A stretch of DNA of 64,000 nucleotides, taken from the NCBI RefSeq assembly GCF_004365175.1, contig NZ_SOCE01000002.1, forward strand, positions 1,302,001-1,366,000, written 5' to 3'. A model generated the notes under the pieces. It searched no databases and was not told the DNA's origin. It worked only from the letters and a program-made list of their open reading frames with translations. Position numbers and translations under genes: made by a program. The DNA comes from Kribbella voronezhensis (GTDB lineage Bacteria; Actinomycetota; Actinomycetes; Propionibacteriales; Kribbellaceae). Below, in pieces: positions 16,249 to 24,929 of this stretch (position 1 is the first letter of the stretch; each line of letters starts with the position of its first letter).

Positions 16249-19038
16249 TTACTGCGTGGCGAGCAAGGAGTCGAGGCGGGTCTGTACTGCGTCGATGTCA
16301 CCGCTGGCGTGCCAGCCTCCGGCGACCTGGACGAGAGTTGTCGCGGGCGCGTCGAGGTAGCGCTCGAGCCGCCCGGCGAGCTGGGCGTCGTCGGTGATCA
16401 CACCCGCTTCCACGGCCGTCTCGATGAGGGCGTTCCAGCTGGCTTCGTGGTCGATGAACTGCCGGATGGTGGCGTCGGCGGGAAGCGCGGCCGGTTCGGC
16501 GTACGGATCGTCGACCGTCCACTCGTGGTCTCCGTGCCGTACCTCGATCGGCTCGCTGCTCCCGGGCAGGTGCACAGTCGCGGTGCTGCCGACCGGCACG
16601 GTGACGGCCAAGTGGAAGGAGCCGCCGTTGCGTTCCCACGCGACCCGGGCTTCGCCGTACGGCGTGAGGTGGCGCGCCGCCGCACGGGTGAGCTGGGATG
16701 CCGGCAGTGGGTGCACCACGATGCTGCTGTAGCCGGCTGATCCGGGCGCGAGCCCGGCGACTCGGCGGTGCATCCAGTCCGCGACCGCGCCGAGTGCGTA
16801 GTGGTTGAACGAGGTCATCTCGCCGGGGTTGATGCTGCCGTCCGGAAGCATGCTGTCGTAGCGCTCCCAGATCGTCGTCGCGCCCATGGTGACCGCGTAG
16901 AGCCACGACGGGCAGCCGGTCTGCAGAAGCAACCGGTACGCCAGGTCGGGCTCACCGACGTCGGTCAGCGCGTCGGCCATCAACGGAGTACCGACGAACC
17001 CTGTGCTGATCCGGAAGCCCGCGGTCCGTACGAGATCCGCCAAGCGAAGCCCCGCCCGCCGACGCTGCGCCTCCGTCGGCAAGAGCGCCCACTGCAAGGC
17101 CATCGCGTACGTCGTAGGCGCATCGCTGAGCACACGGCCGCCCTCAGTCGCGTACTCCGCTGCGAAGGCGGCGCGCACTCGCGCGGCCAGGTCGGCGTAC
17201 TCCTTCGAGCTGTCACCAGTCAGCTCGGAGGCTTCGGCGACGATCTGCGCGGACCTCGCCAAGTGAGCGGTCGCGAGCACGTCGGGATCGGCCTTCGCCC
17301 GGAACGGGTTGTCCGGCGGCGCGGCCGGGTCGAGCCAGTCACCGAACTGGAAACCACCGGTCCAGAGGAGATCGTCACCGGCGAGGTCGGTCATCCGGTC
17401 CACCCAGGCACGCATGCTCGGCAGCTGCCGCGCCAGCAGGTCCAGGTCGCCGGTGCGCTGGTACAGCACCCAAGGCACGACGACTGCCGCGTCGCCCCAC
17501 GCCGCCGTCGACGGCGAGGCGTCCCGCAGTACGTCGGGAATCACGAAGGGGACCGAGCCGTCCTTCTGCTGCTCCGCCGCGAGGTCTGCCAGCCAGCTGT
17601 CGAGGAAGCCCGCGCTGTCGAAGAGGAAGGTCGCGGTGGGGGAGAAGACCTGGATGTCCCCGGTCCAGCCCAGCCGCTCGTCGCGCTGCGGACAGTCGGT
17701 GGGCACGTCGACGAAGTTGCCGCGCATCCCCCAGACGACGTTCTCGTGGAAGCGGTCGAGCAGCTGGTCGGACGACTCGAACCATCCCGTACGGCGAAGG
17801 TCGGAGCTGATCACCACCGCCTCGAGGTCACCAGCGGCGAGGTCGGGTACGCCGGTGACCTCGGCGTACCGGAAGCCGTGGAACGTCAACTCTGCTTCGA
17901 GAACGGTCTCGCCGGGGCCGGCCAGGACGAACGAGTCGGTCGCCTTCGCGGTGCGCAGCGGACGGACGCCGAGCTCGTCGTTCTCGAGCACCTCGGCGTG
18001 CCGGACGACGATCTCGTCGCCCGCACTCCCGCCGCGGACTGTCAACCGGACGTGGCCGACGAGGTTCTGACCGAAGTCCACGAGCGTCTTGCCGGCCGGT
18101 GAGGTCCAGATCTTCAGTGCGGGCACGACCTCGACGACGCGGACCGGCGGGCCGTCCGGTGCGACGAGAAGGGTGAGGTCCGCGTCGAGGACCTCGACGC
18201 CGGTCGCGGGTGCGGGCTGATGGGTGAGGTCGACGCGCTGGCCGTCGTACAGGTCGTCGGCAACGATCTGGCTCTCGCGGGCGGTCCAGCTGCCATCGGT
18301 GGCGAGCGTGTGGACTGTGCCGTCAGCGGTGGTCACCTCGAGCTGGGCGAGGACGGCCAGCCGGTCGCCGTACACGGCCCGTTGGCCGTGGAAGCCGAGG
18401 CGGCCGCGGTACCAGCCGTTGCCGAGCAGGAAGTCGAGCTGGTTCGCGCCCGGCCGGACGAAGTCGGTGACGTCGTGGGTCTGGTAGCGAAGGCGGTGCT
18501 GGTAGGCCGTCCAGCCGGGGGCGAGGTGCTCGTCGCCGACACGGTGGCCGTTGAGTTCCGGGACGTAGACGCCGTGGGCCGTGGCGTAGAGGCGCGCCTG
18601 CACGATGTCGTCCGGCAGGTCGATGCTGCCGCCGACGATCGGGGCGGGGGAGCCGATGGCGCCGATCTCGCGCGGGGTGACGAAGCGGGCGGTCCAGTCG
18701 CCGGGCGATAACAGACCTGCCTCGACGACGGCCGGATCACTCCAGTCGCTCCACTCGTCGCCGCCGCGGACGCGGATACGCACCTGGGCGGACTCCCGGG
18801 AGCCGAGTGGGTGGCTCGGCCAGGGCACCAGCACCTGGTCGGCGGAGCTGATGGCGTGCTTGGTCTGCGGTACGCCGGGGCGGGTGATCTCGATCTCGTA
18901 GCCGGACTGGGTGTAGTCGGGATCCGCGGCCGGCACCTGCCAGGACAGGCGGGGCGAGCCGGTCCCGAGGCCGAGAACGGGTCCCTCGTCGGTGCGATGC
19001 TCGAAGCGGACAAGGACGGGTGCGGCAGGACGCTGCAT
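16249..19038 (-). CDS. Alpha-L-rhamnosidase, GH78
   Basis: A large 929-residue glycoside hydrolase that removes terminal alpha-L-rhamnose. N-terminal Ig-like domain (SPRLSWQVPAAD), then the Bac_rhamnosid_N lectin-like domain (ARLYATAHGVYVPELNGHRVGDEHLAPGWTAYQHR), a linker domain, the (alpha/alpha)6 catalytic barrel with DCPQRDERLGWTGD near residue 453 supplying the acidic catalytic residues, and a C-terminal beta-sandwich. No signal peptide, so hydrolysis is cytoplasmic after import. The ATG at 19038 has GGGAG just upstream; an earlier ATG at 19065 would put the operator inside the coding region. The last 90 residues form an extra helical tail beyond the usual end of the fold. Confidence 0.92.
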   Translation of the reverse strand: MQRPAAPVLVRFEHRTDEGPVLGLGTGSPRLSWQVPAADPDYTQSGYEIEITRPGVPQTKHAISSADQVLVPWPSHPLGSRESAQVRIRVRGGDEWSDWSDPAVVEAGLLSPGDWTARFVTPREIGAIGSPAPIVGGSIDLPDDIVQARLYATAHGVYVPELNGHRVGDEHLAPGWTAYQHRLRYQTHDVTDFVRPGANQLDFLLGNGWYRGRLGFHGQRAVYGDRLAVLAQLEVTTADGTVHTLATDGSWTARESQIVADDLYDGQRVDLTHQPAPATGVEVLDADLTLLVAPDGPPVRVVEVVPALKIWTSPAGKTLVDFGQNLVGHVRLTVRGGSAGDEIVVRHAEVLENDELGVRPLRTAKATDSFVLAGPGETVLEAELTFHGFRYAEVTGVPDLAAGDLEAVVISSDLRRTGWFESSDQLLDRFHENVVWGMRGNFVDVPTDCPQRDERLGWTGDIQVFSPTATFLFDSAGFLDSWLADLAAEQQKDGSVPFVIPDVLRDASPSTAAWGDAAVVVPWVLYQRTGDLDLLARQLPSMRAWVDRMTDLAGDDLLWTGGFQFGDWLDPAAPPDNPFRAKADPDVLATAHLARSAQIVAEASELTGDSSKEYADLAARVRAAFAAEYATEGGRVLSDAPTTYAMALQWALLPTEAQRRRAGLRLADLVRTAGFRISTGFVGTPLMADALTDVGEPDLAYRLLLQTGCPSWLYAVTMGATTIWERYDSMLPDGSINPGEMTSFNHYALGAVADWMHRRVAGLAPGSAGYSSIVVHPLPASQLTRAAARHLTPYGEARVAWERNGGSFHLAVTVPVGSTATVHLPGSSEPIEVRHGDHEWTVDDPYAEPAALPADATIRQFIDHEASWNALIETAVEAGVITDDAQLAGRLERYLDAPATTLVQVAGGWHASGDIDAVQTRLDSLLATQ

Positions 19039-19052
19039 GGACACTCCCGGTA

Positions 19053-19064
19053 TGAAACGATTCA
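19053..19064. promoter_or_regulatory. LacI-type operator before the rhamnosidase operon
   Basis: TGAAACGATTCA fits the TGAAWCGWTTCA dyad with central CG used by LacI-family regulators. It lies 15 bp before the rhamnosidase start codon, within the likely transcription start region. The adjacent regulator gene is AraC-type, so the LacI protein would act in trans. Confidence 0.6.
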
Positions 19065-19218
19065 TTCAAGGGCTGTCGAAGGGCTGGGTCGAGATTTTCG
19101 GAAGGGGGTGGCGGGAAGGATTCGCCTGCCCCGATCTTGCGGCGGGTCCGCGGCCGGGGATAGTCCGCAGTGCACCCGACCTAGCACAAAATGCACTTTG
19201 GCCCCTATCGTGCGGTTG

Positions 19219-20094
19219 ATGGAGGAGCCACCGGTCGACATCAGGAGGACCCTGGTCCATCTCGTCGACGGGTCGCTGGCGTTCGCCGGTCGCTATGTCC
19301 ACGAGGGCGGGCACCCGGTGCACACGCACAGCTTCTTCGAGGTCGTCGTGGTGCTCGGCGGGCGCGGGGCGCACAACTGCCTGGCGGCTCGGCAGGAGTT
19401 GCAGGTCGGCGACGTGCTCCTGCTCCGGCCGGGGGTGTGGCACGGGTACGAGGACTGTGACCGGCTGGAGATCTACAACTGCTGCTTCTCCGCCGACCTC
19501 CTGCGACGCGAGCTCGCGTGGACGCGCGAGGACCCGCTGCTCGGGCATCTGCTGTGGACCTTGCCGTACACGGCCGAGCGCCGCGGCGTACTGGCCACTC
19601 GGCTGGATCCCGATGCCCTGGCGGAGTGTGTGGGACACCTGGACGGCCTGCAGGATCTACGGCATCGGCCGGCGAATCTGCATCACGGCGACATCATCGG
19701 CTGGCTGTCGCTGTTCCTGAGTCGGCTGGCCCGGGCGGCCGGTGACGGCCGGGTCAGCACGGGGCAGCTGCACCCCGCAGTACTGGATGCGTTGCAGTTG
19801 ATGGAAGCCCGGCCCGCTTATCAGTGGACGTTGACCGAGCTGGCGCTGGAGCTGCATCTCGCGCCGGGGTATCTGGTCCGGATCTTCAAGGCCGCCACCG
19901 GGCTTCCGCCGATGGCCTACCTGTCCAGGTTCCGCGCCGAACTCGCCGCCGATCGCTTGCTGCACACCGACGAACCGATCAACCGGATCGGCGAATCGGT
20001 CGGCTGGCCCGACCAGAACCACTTCGCCCGCCGCTTCAAGTCCCACTACGGCCTCAGCGCCACCAACTACCGCTCCCGCTTCACCCGCGCCTGA
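19219..20094 (+). CDS. AraC family transcriptional regulator with cupin sensor
   Basis: About 291 residues. N-terminal cupin (residues 15-90: GHPVHTHSFFEVVVVLGGRG, LLLRPGVWHGYEDC) binds the effector, likely a sugar. The C-terminal double helix-turn-helix runs from about 200 (WTLTELALELHLAPGYLVRIFKAATGLPPMAYLSRFRAELAADRLL) to the end (INRIGESVGWPDQNHFARRFKSHYG). The layout matches RhaS/RhaR-type sugar regulators. Divergent from the rhamnosidase operon, 180 bp apart, so it is the likely activator. In the gap, AGTGCA at 19169-19174 and its complement at 19192-19197 could be its sites. ATG at 19219; a GTG at 19210 is in frame. Confidence 0.88.
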   Translation: MEEPPVDIRRTLVHLVDGSLAFAGRYVHEGGHPVHTHSFFEVVVVLGGRGAHNCLAARQELQVGDVLLLRPGVWHGYEDCDRLEIYNCCFSADLLRRELAWTREDPLLGHLLWTLPYTAERRGVLATRLDPDALAECVGHLDGLQDLRHRPANLHHGDIIGWLSLFLSRLARAAGDGRVSTGQLHPAVLDALQLMEARPAYQWTLTELALELHLAPGYLVRIFKAATGLPPMAYLSRFRAELAADRLLHTDEPINRIGESVGWPDQNHFARRFKSHYGLSATNYRSRFTRA

Positions 20095-20765
20095 ATCAGC
20101 ACCTCGAGGCCGTCGAGGATCCGGTCGAGGCCGAAGGTGAAGCCCTGGTTCTCGCTTCCTTCGAGCGAGGTCAGGGCGCCGGCCAGCGCTGGGAAGCGAT
20201 CCGGATCGGCGGCGATCATCGTGGCGAACGCGGTGGTGATCGTCTCCTCGGTGAGGCCGGCCGTGCCGCCGGGCATCGAAACCGTCTGCAGCGCGAGGGT
20301 GCGGACGTGTCCGGACAGCACCAGGATCGAGTCGAACTGCTCGCCGCCGGTCAGGCCGGTGCCCGCCAGCGCCTGAAGCCCGCGGTCCAGCCAGGCGGCT
20401 TCGTTCGGGCCGATCGGGCGGCGGCCGATGGTGGACAGCATCAGCCACGGGTGCCTGCTGAAGCCGTCGAAGAGGTCCGTCGACCAGGCGCGCAGAGCCT
20501 CGCGCCAAGCCAGACCGGGGCGCTCCGGCGGGACACCCATGGCCAGGTCGCTCATCACCGCGATCAGCTCGGCCTTGCCGGGGACGTAGCGGTAGAGCGC
20601 CATCTTCGTGACCGGCAGTTCGGCCGCGATCCGTTGCATCGACACGGCATCCAGACCCTCGGCATCGGCGATCCGGATGGCCGCCTCGGCGATGCCGGTC
20701 AAGGTGACCGCCGGCTTGGGCCCCCGGCTCGGTGGCTGCGGGGTGCCCCAGAGCAGTTCCGTCAT
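20067..20765 (-). CDS. TetR/AcrR family regulator
   Basis: About 232 residues. Helix-turn-helix near residues 25-70 (AAIRIADAEGLDAVSMQRIAAELPVTKMALYRYVPGKAELIAVM), followed by the TetR_C ligand domain common to tetracycline/drug-type repressors (WREALRAWSTDLFDGFSRHPWL). Divergent from the FAD monooxygenase gene with a 17-bp palindrome in the 78-bp gap, so it most likely represses the monooxygenase. Its 3' end overlaps the AraC gene by 28 bp on the opposite strand. The start chosen is MTELLWG at 20765. Confidence 0.88.
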   Translation of the reverse strand: MTELLWGTPQPPSRGPKPAVTLTGIAEAAIRIADAEGLDAVSMQRIAAELPVTKMALYRYVPGKAELIAVMSDLAMGVPPERPGLAWREALRAWSTDLFDGFSRHPWLMLSTIGRRPIGPNEAAWLDRGLQALAGTGLTGGEQFDSILVLSGHVRTLALQTVSMPGGTAGLTEETITTAFATMIAADPDRFPALAGALTSLEGSENQGFTFGLDRILDGLEVLIQARVKRER

Positions 20766-20812
20766 CGTCGTCCTTCCGTTTCCGACCGAACTGTGTCTAC
20801 CATACACTTTAT

Positions 20813-20829
20813 TGTGTCCGCCGGACACA
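20813..20829. promoter_or_regulatory. Probable TetR operator
   Basis: TGTGTCCGCCGGACACA is a perfect dyad with 8-bp arms around a central C. A further half-site CTGTGTC occurs at 20791-20797 in the same divergent gap. Confidence 0.65.
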
Positions 20830-20843
20830 GATTGGAGTTCGCA

Positions 20844-22091
20844 GTGAAGGTACTGGTGTCAGGTGCGAGTGTCGCGGGGCCGTCGGTGGCGTTGTGGCTG
20901 GGGCAATGTGGCCATCAGGTGACCGTGGTGGAGATTGCGCCGGCCTTGCGCCGCGGTGGTTACGCGGTGGACTTCCGGGGTGAGGTGAACAAGGCCGTGC
21001 TGCGCAAGATGGGCGTGCTGGAAGACCTCCGGGCCGCGCAGACGGGCGGGACGGCGATGCGGTTCGTCGACGCGTCGGACCGGCAGGTGATGCGGCTGCC
21101 GGTGGAGTTCGCGGGTGGCGAACTGGAGGTGTTGCGGGCCGATCTGTCGCGGATCCTGTTCGAGCACAGTCGCGACATCGCGGAGTACCGCTTCGGCGAC
21201 TCGATCGCGAGCCTGGCCGAGCACGCCGGGGGAGTGGAGGTGCGCTTCAGGAGTGGCATCGAGGAGACGTACGACCTGGTGATCGGTGCGGACGGGATGC
21301 ATTCCGCGGTACGCCGGTTGGCGTTCCCGGCGCAGGCAGTGACCGAGCGGCATCTCGGGTACTACGTGGCGGGCTGGGAGGTGCCGAACACGTGGGGTTT
21401 GACCGGGGACACCTTGCTGTACAACGTGCCTGGGAAGCTCGCGAGTGTCGGGCCCGATCGCCGGGATCCCGGGCTCGCGCAGACCTTGTTCGTCTTCAAG
21501 TCGCCCGTGCTGAGCTACCACCGGCATGATCTGGACGAACAGAAGGCGATCCTGCGGCGCGCGTTCGGCGGGCTCGGCTGGCGGGTCCCGGAGCTGCTCG
21601 ATGCGTTGCCTGCAGCAACGGAGTTGTACTTCGACGCGATCGGGCGGGTGCACGTGGATCGGTGGTCGACTGGGCGGACGGTTCTGCTCGGGGACGCCGG
21701 TTACGGCGCGACCTTCGGTGCACTGGGGACCGGTACAGCCGTCGTCGGCGCCTATGTCCTGGCAGGGGAGCTGGCGGCTGCCGATGGCGACTACGCGGCC
21801 GCGTTCGCGCGGTACGAGGCTCGGCTGCGCAAAGCGGTTCAGGCGACGCAGGACGGCAGCCGGGCCGGTCAGTTCATGGCGCCTGCGAGCCGGTTGGGGA
21901 TCGCCGCTCGCAACCGGATGCTCAACACCCGCTTCTTCCTCGACCAGATGCTGAAGATGGCTCAGCGGATGAGCAACCTGATCGACCTTCCGGCGTACCC
22001 GGAGCTGGATCAGCTCAGCAGTGGGAGCTTGCGCAGGAACGACTCCCAGGAGTCCGGGAACCAGCCCGGGACGCCGAGGACGGCCAGGTAG
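20844..22091 (+). CDS. FAD-dependent monooxygenase (PHBH/TetX-like)
   Basis: A 415-residue flavoprotein hydroxylase. N-terminal dinucleotide fold VLVSGASVAGPSVALWLGQCGHQVTVVE, the DG motif in VIGADGMHSAVRR, and the second FAD-binding GD motif in LLGDAGYGATFGALGTGTAVVGAYVLAGEL. Such enzymes use NAD(P)H and O2 to hydroxylate aromatic or polyketide compounds, sometimes inactivating drugs. GTG start with TGGAG upstream. Likely induced when its compound releases the divergent TetR protein. The last 82 bp overlap a convergent gene. Confidence 0.88.
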   Translation: MKVLVSGASVAGPSVALWLGQCGHQVTVVEIAPALRRGGYAVDFRGEVNKAVLRKMGVLEDLRAAQTGGTAMRFVDASDRQVMRLPVEFAGGELEVLRADLSRILFEHSRDIAEYRFGDSIASLAEHAGGVEVRFRSGIEETYDLVIGADGMHSAVRRLAFPAQAVTERHLGYYVAGWEVPNTWGLTGDTLLYNVPGKLASVGPDRRDPGLAQTLFVFKSPVLSYHRHDLDEQKAILRRAFGGLGWRVPELLDALPAATELYFDAIGRVHVDRWSTGRTVLLGDAGYGATFGALGTGTAVVGAYVLAGELAAADGDYAAAFARYEARLRKAVQATQDGSRAGQFMAPASRLGIAARNRMLNTRFFLDQMLKMAQRMSNLIDLPAYPELDQLSSGSLRRNDSQESGNQPGTPRTAR

Positions 22092-22474
22092 AGCCAGATG
22101 GCCACCACCACGCAGACGACCAGGGCCAGGGTGCCGAGGGCTTTCAGCCAGGCCGGCTGACGGCCGGTCCAGGCGGTGAGTTGTTTGACCCAGTCCTTGA
22201 CCTTGAGCAGGACGCGCTGGGCCCATTCGAACTCGCTGGCCAGGACGGCGAGGCCGGCGATGAACAGCGGGATACCACCGGGACCGGGCAACCACCCGGT
22301 CAGCGGAGCCGCGATGATGAGCAGGGTGCCGAGCACACCGACGCCGATCCGGTAGAACAGCAGCTTGCGCGGGTTCGCACGGATCTTGCGCCGCCACTCC
22401 CAGCGATCGTCCTGGGCGTCCAGCGTGATGTTGTCGTCCGTGCGGTCCGGACTGGTCTGCTCGGCCACATCCAA
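22010..22474 (-). CDS. TIGR02611/PGPGW family membrane protein
   Basis: A 154-residue protein with a charged N-terminus, then hydrophobic segments: FYRIGVGVLGTLLIIAAPLTGWLPGPGGIPLFIAGLAVLASEF contains the GWLPGPGG signature of this actinobacterial family, and ALGTLALVVCVVVAIWLYLAVLG forms a further helix. Function unknown. The gene shares 82 bp with the 3' end of the oppositely oriented monooxygenase gene, an unusually long convergent overlap. Confidence 0.8.
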   Translation of the reverse strand: MDVAEQTSPDRTDDNITLDAQDDRWEWRRKIRANPRKLLFYRIGVGVLGTLLIIAAPLTGWLPGPGGIPLFIAGLAVLASEFEWAQRVLLKVKDWVKQLTAWTGRQPAWLKALGTLALVVCVVVAIWLYLAVLGVPGWFPDSWESFLRKLPLLS

Positions 22475-22567
22475 AGCCTACGTGGTCGAAGGACTAGGTC
22501 CACGGAAGCGTCGACAGACCCGCCTTTCCTGAGCTCAGCCACCCGCCGGGCTCAGGCTGTCGGCGGT

Positions 22568-24703
22568 TCAGGCGTTGGCCGGCTTGCCGAACTCCCAGTG
22601 CCACGGCTCTTCGCGCCCGCCGCCCTGGTTGGCCCAGGACGGGTGCACCCAGCCGAAAGCAGGGGCGTGGGACAACATCCATTGGTACTGCGCGGTCCCG
22701 AAGTGGTCGATGCCGCCGCACAGGTCGACGGCCACCCCCCAACCGTGGTTCGACGTACCGGGCAGGGCGGCCAGGGACGGCTTGCGACCGTACAGGTCGA
22801 CCTGCGAGGCGTACGAGCGATAGGAGTCCGTGATGCACAGCGTCTTGCCGAACTGGCCCTTGTAGGCGCTCGCGAGCTGCTGGTACGCCGCGGCCGCGTC
22901 GCAGCGCAGCATGTGGCCCGAGCCGCCGCTGATGCCGCACAACTTGTCGGCCGGGATCATGCCGTTGCTGTAGCCACCCCAGCCGGTGCTGGTGCTACCG
23001 GTCGCGAGGAACGGCATCGGGTTCACCGTGTCACCGCCGAGGTGGACCTCGAAGTGCAGGTGCGGCCCGGTCGAGTTGCCCTCGGTGCCGACGGCACCTA
23101 TCTGTTGGCCCGCGACGACGTGCGCGCCGTCGGCGACGGTGATCGTGCTGAGATGCGCATACAGCGTCTCGAGCCCGTTGCCGTGGTCGATCCGGACCAG
23201 GTTGCCCGCCCACGCCGGGTGCTCGATCCGCACCGTTCCGGCGGTGACCGCGCGAACCGTCGTACCGACCGGGGCCACGAAGTCCTGGCCGGTGTGGAAA
23301 CCGGAGGCCCACAGCGGTCCGGCCTGGCCGAACGGCGTACCGATCTCGTACTGGCCTTCGGAGATCGGCCACGTCCAGGCACCGGTGCCGACGTCGTAGG
23401 AGGTGGCGGTGTTGCCGCAGCGGAACTGGTACGCCTGGGTGGTCGACGCGGGCGGCCGCTGGGGTTTGGTCGGCTGGCCGAGCGTCGGGCGCAGGGCGGC
23501 GTACAGGTTGTCGGGGACGTTCGTGACGGTGACGGAGCCCTTGGCCTCGTCGGCGGCGATCATCTCGTTGCCGTCGAGGGCGACGCCGATGTGGAACAGG
23601 CCGATCGACCGGTTGCCGATCAGCAGCAGGTCGCCCGGCTGGATCGATGCCGTCGGCACCTTCTGGTAGTTCGGGTAGACCTTGCTGATCAGGTTCGGCA
23701 GTTTCGCGTACGGCTGCCAGGCGACCCTGGCCGCGCCGAGGCAGCCGAACTTGTCGGGGCCGGTGGCGCCGACGCCGTACGGCTTGCCGAGCAGGCTGAA
23801 GGCCTGGTTGACCGCGCGGATCGTCTCGGCGGACAGCACTCGGACCGTGCGGCCGCCGGAGACGACGGAGGCTGCGCCGGGGACGTTGTGGCCGGCGGCG
23901 ACGTACGGCTTGAGGCCGGCCGGGAGCTTGGCGGGGTTCCTCATCGTGCCGGCAGCGGGAGGGATCACCTTGGTCGCGGCGAGGTCGGTCAGGTAGGCCT
24001 GCCACTTGGCGAAGGCTGCCGCGTTCCGGCTGTTCTGCAGTTGGCTGGACATCTGACTCGCACCGGCCAGGTCGGCCATCTGGTCCTGCATGGCGACCGA
24101 GGCTTCGGCGGCCTTGCTCTTCACCTCGAGGCCGAGGGTGCGGGCCGTTTGAGCGGCCTGATCGGCCGCCGCGCGCTTCCTGGCCGCGTCGTCGGCCGCG
24201 GTGCCCGCAGCGTTCTGCGCGGCGGTCGCCGCCTGGTACTGCGAGACCTGGGTGCTGCCGAGCTGCCGGATGGCCGCTTGGCGGTCTGCGATCTCCTGCA
24301 GGTTCTCCGCGATCGGAGCGAGCGACCACAGCATCGACTCCGTGCCGATCACTGTGGGGATGCCCAATTGGTAGGCCTGCGCGGTGACGAGACCGAGCTT
24401 GCGGCGCTCCACGTCGGAGACGCTCTTCTTGCCGGCGGCGTACTGCTCGGCCTTCTTCGCTGCTGCTTCGGTGGTCTGGACTGCCTTCAGCGCGTTCGTG
24501 TAGGCGATGGTCGTCTTGGCGAAGTCCGCCTGGATCGCCGCGGCTTCGGCCTGGAGTTGCTCGAGCGACCGCTTCACGTCGGTGACGGAGGCGGGCGGTG
24601 GAGGCGTGGGGTCGTCGGCGTAGGCGGCGTACGAGGGCAGTGCGACGACTGCCACCAGTGCGCCGATCACGGCGAGCCGCAGTCTGCGGCGATTCCCCAG
24701 CAT
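22568..24703 (-). CDS. Secreted three-enzyme peptidoglycan hydrolase: NlpC/P60, M23 and M15 (VanY) domains
   Basis: A 711-residue exported protein. An N-terminal signal segment (LRLAVIGALVAVVALPSYAAYA) is followed by a coiled coil rich in Ala/Gln/Lys to about residue 240. An NlpC/P60-like domain has its Cys near 319 (KFGCLGAARVAW) and His in FHIGVAL. An M23 domain has HTGQDF near 469 and HLHFEV near 549. A C-terminal M15/VanY domain has SYRSY near 628, SNHGWGVAVD near 653 and PWHWEF near 701. The coiled coil resembles RipA/CwlO-type hydrolases. Together the domains would cut stem peptides, cross-bridges and terminal D-Ala. The P60 domain is atypical: GC replaces the usual DCSG around the nucleophile. 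No ydaO-type riboswitch was found upstream. Confidence 0.88.
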   Translation of the reverse strand: MLGNRRRLRLAVIGALVAVVALPSYAAYADDPTPPPPASVTDVKRSLEQLQAEAAAIQADFAKTTIAYTNALKAVQTTEAAAKKAEQYAAGKKSVSDVERRKLGLVTAQAYQLGIPTVIGTESMLWSLAPIAENLQEIADRQAAIRQLGSTQVSQYQAATAAQNAAGTAADDAARKRAAADQAAQTARTLGLEVKSKAAEASVAMQDQMADLAGASQMSSQLQNSRNAAAFAKWQAYLTDLAATKVIPPAAGTMRNPAKLPAGLKPYVAAGHNVPGAASVVSGGRTVRVLSAETIRAVNQAFSLLGKPYGVGATGPDKFGCLGAARVAWQPYAKLPNLISKVYPNYQKVPTASIQPGDLLLIGNRSIGLFHIGVALDGNEMIAADEAKGSVTVTNVPDNLYAALRPTLGQPTKPQRPPASTTQAYQFRCGNTATSYDVGTGAWTWPISEGQYEIGTPFGQAGPLWASGFHTGQDFVAPVGTTVRAVTAGTVRIEHPAWAGNLVRIDHGNGLETLYAHLSTITVADGAHVVAGQQIGAVGTEGNSTGPHLHFEVHLGGDTVNPMPFLATGSTSTGWGGYSNGMIPADKLCGISGGSGHMLRCDAAAAYQQLASAYKGQFGKTLCITDSYRSYASQVDLYGRKPSLAALPGTSNHGWGVAVDLCGGIDHFGTAQYQWMLSHAPAFGWVHPSWANQGGGREEPWHWEFGKPANA

Positions 24704-24929
24704 CAGGCCCCCATCGTTGCTCCCAGGAAGCGCCTCACGCGTGCACGGAAGGAGAGCAGCCCCCGCGCCCGGCCCAGCGTATGCGGGTACGGGAGCAGAA
24801 GGAAGGCCTTGTCACCGACAGTGACGATGAGGCAGGACACACTCCGTTTTGGTGACCGCCGTCACGCGCCGCCCGGGAGGGGTCGGCCGGTGGCGCGGGG
24901 CACTGGTGCGACCGACTAGCATTTCCACC

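Noticed and set aside
21662..24919. Very long open frame (over 1000 codons) on the plus strand across the hydrolase gene
   Set aside because: It is antisense to the cell-wall hydrolase and runs across the monooxygenase and membrane-protein genes; its Arg/Gly/Asp-rich composition is the usual shadow of GC-rich coding DNA, and it shows no domain.
24704..24929. ydaO-type c-di-AMP riboswitch before the cell-wall hydrolase
   Set aside because: These switches often precede such genes in actinomycetes, but none of the conserved core sequence is visible on the minus strand.
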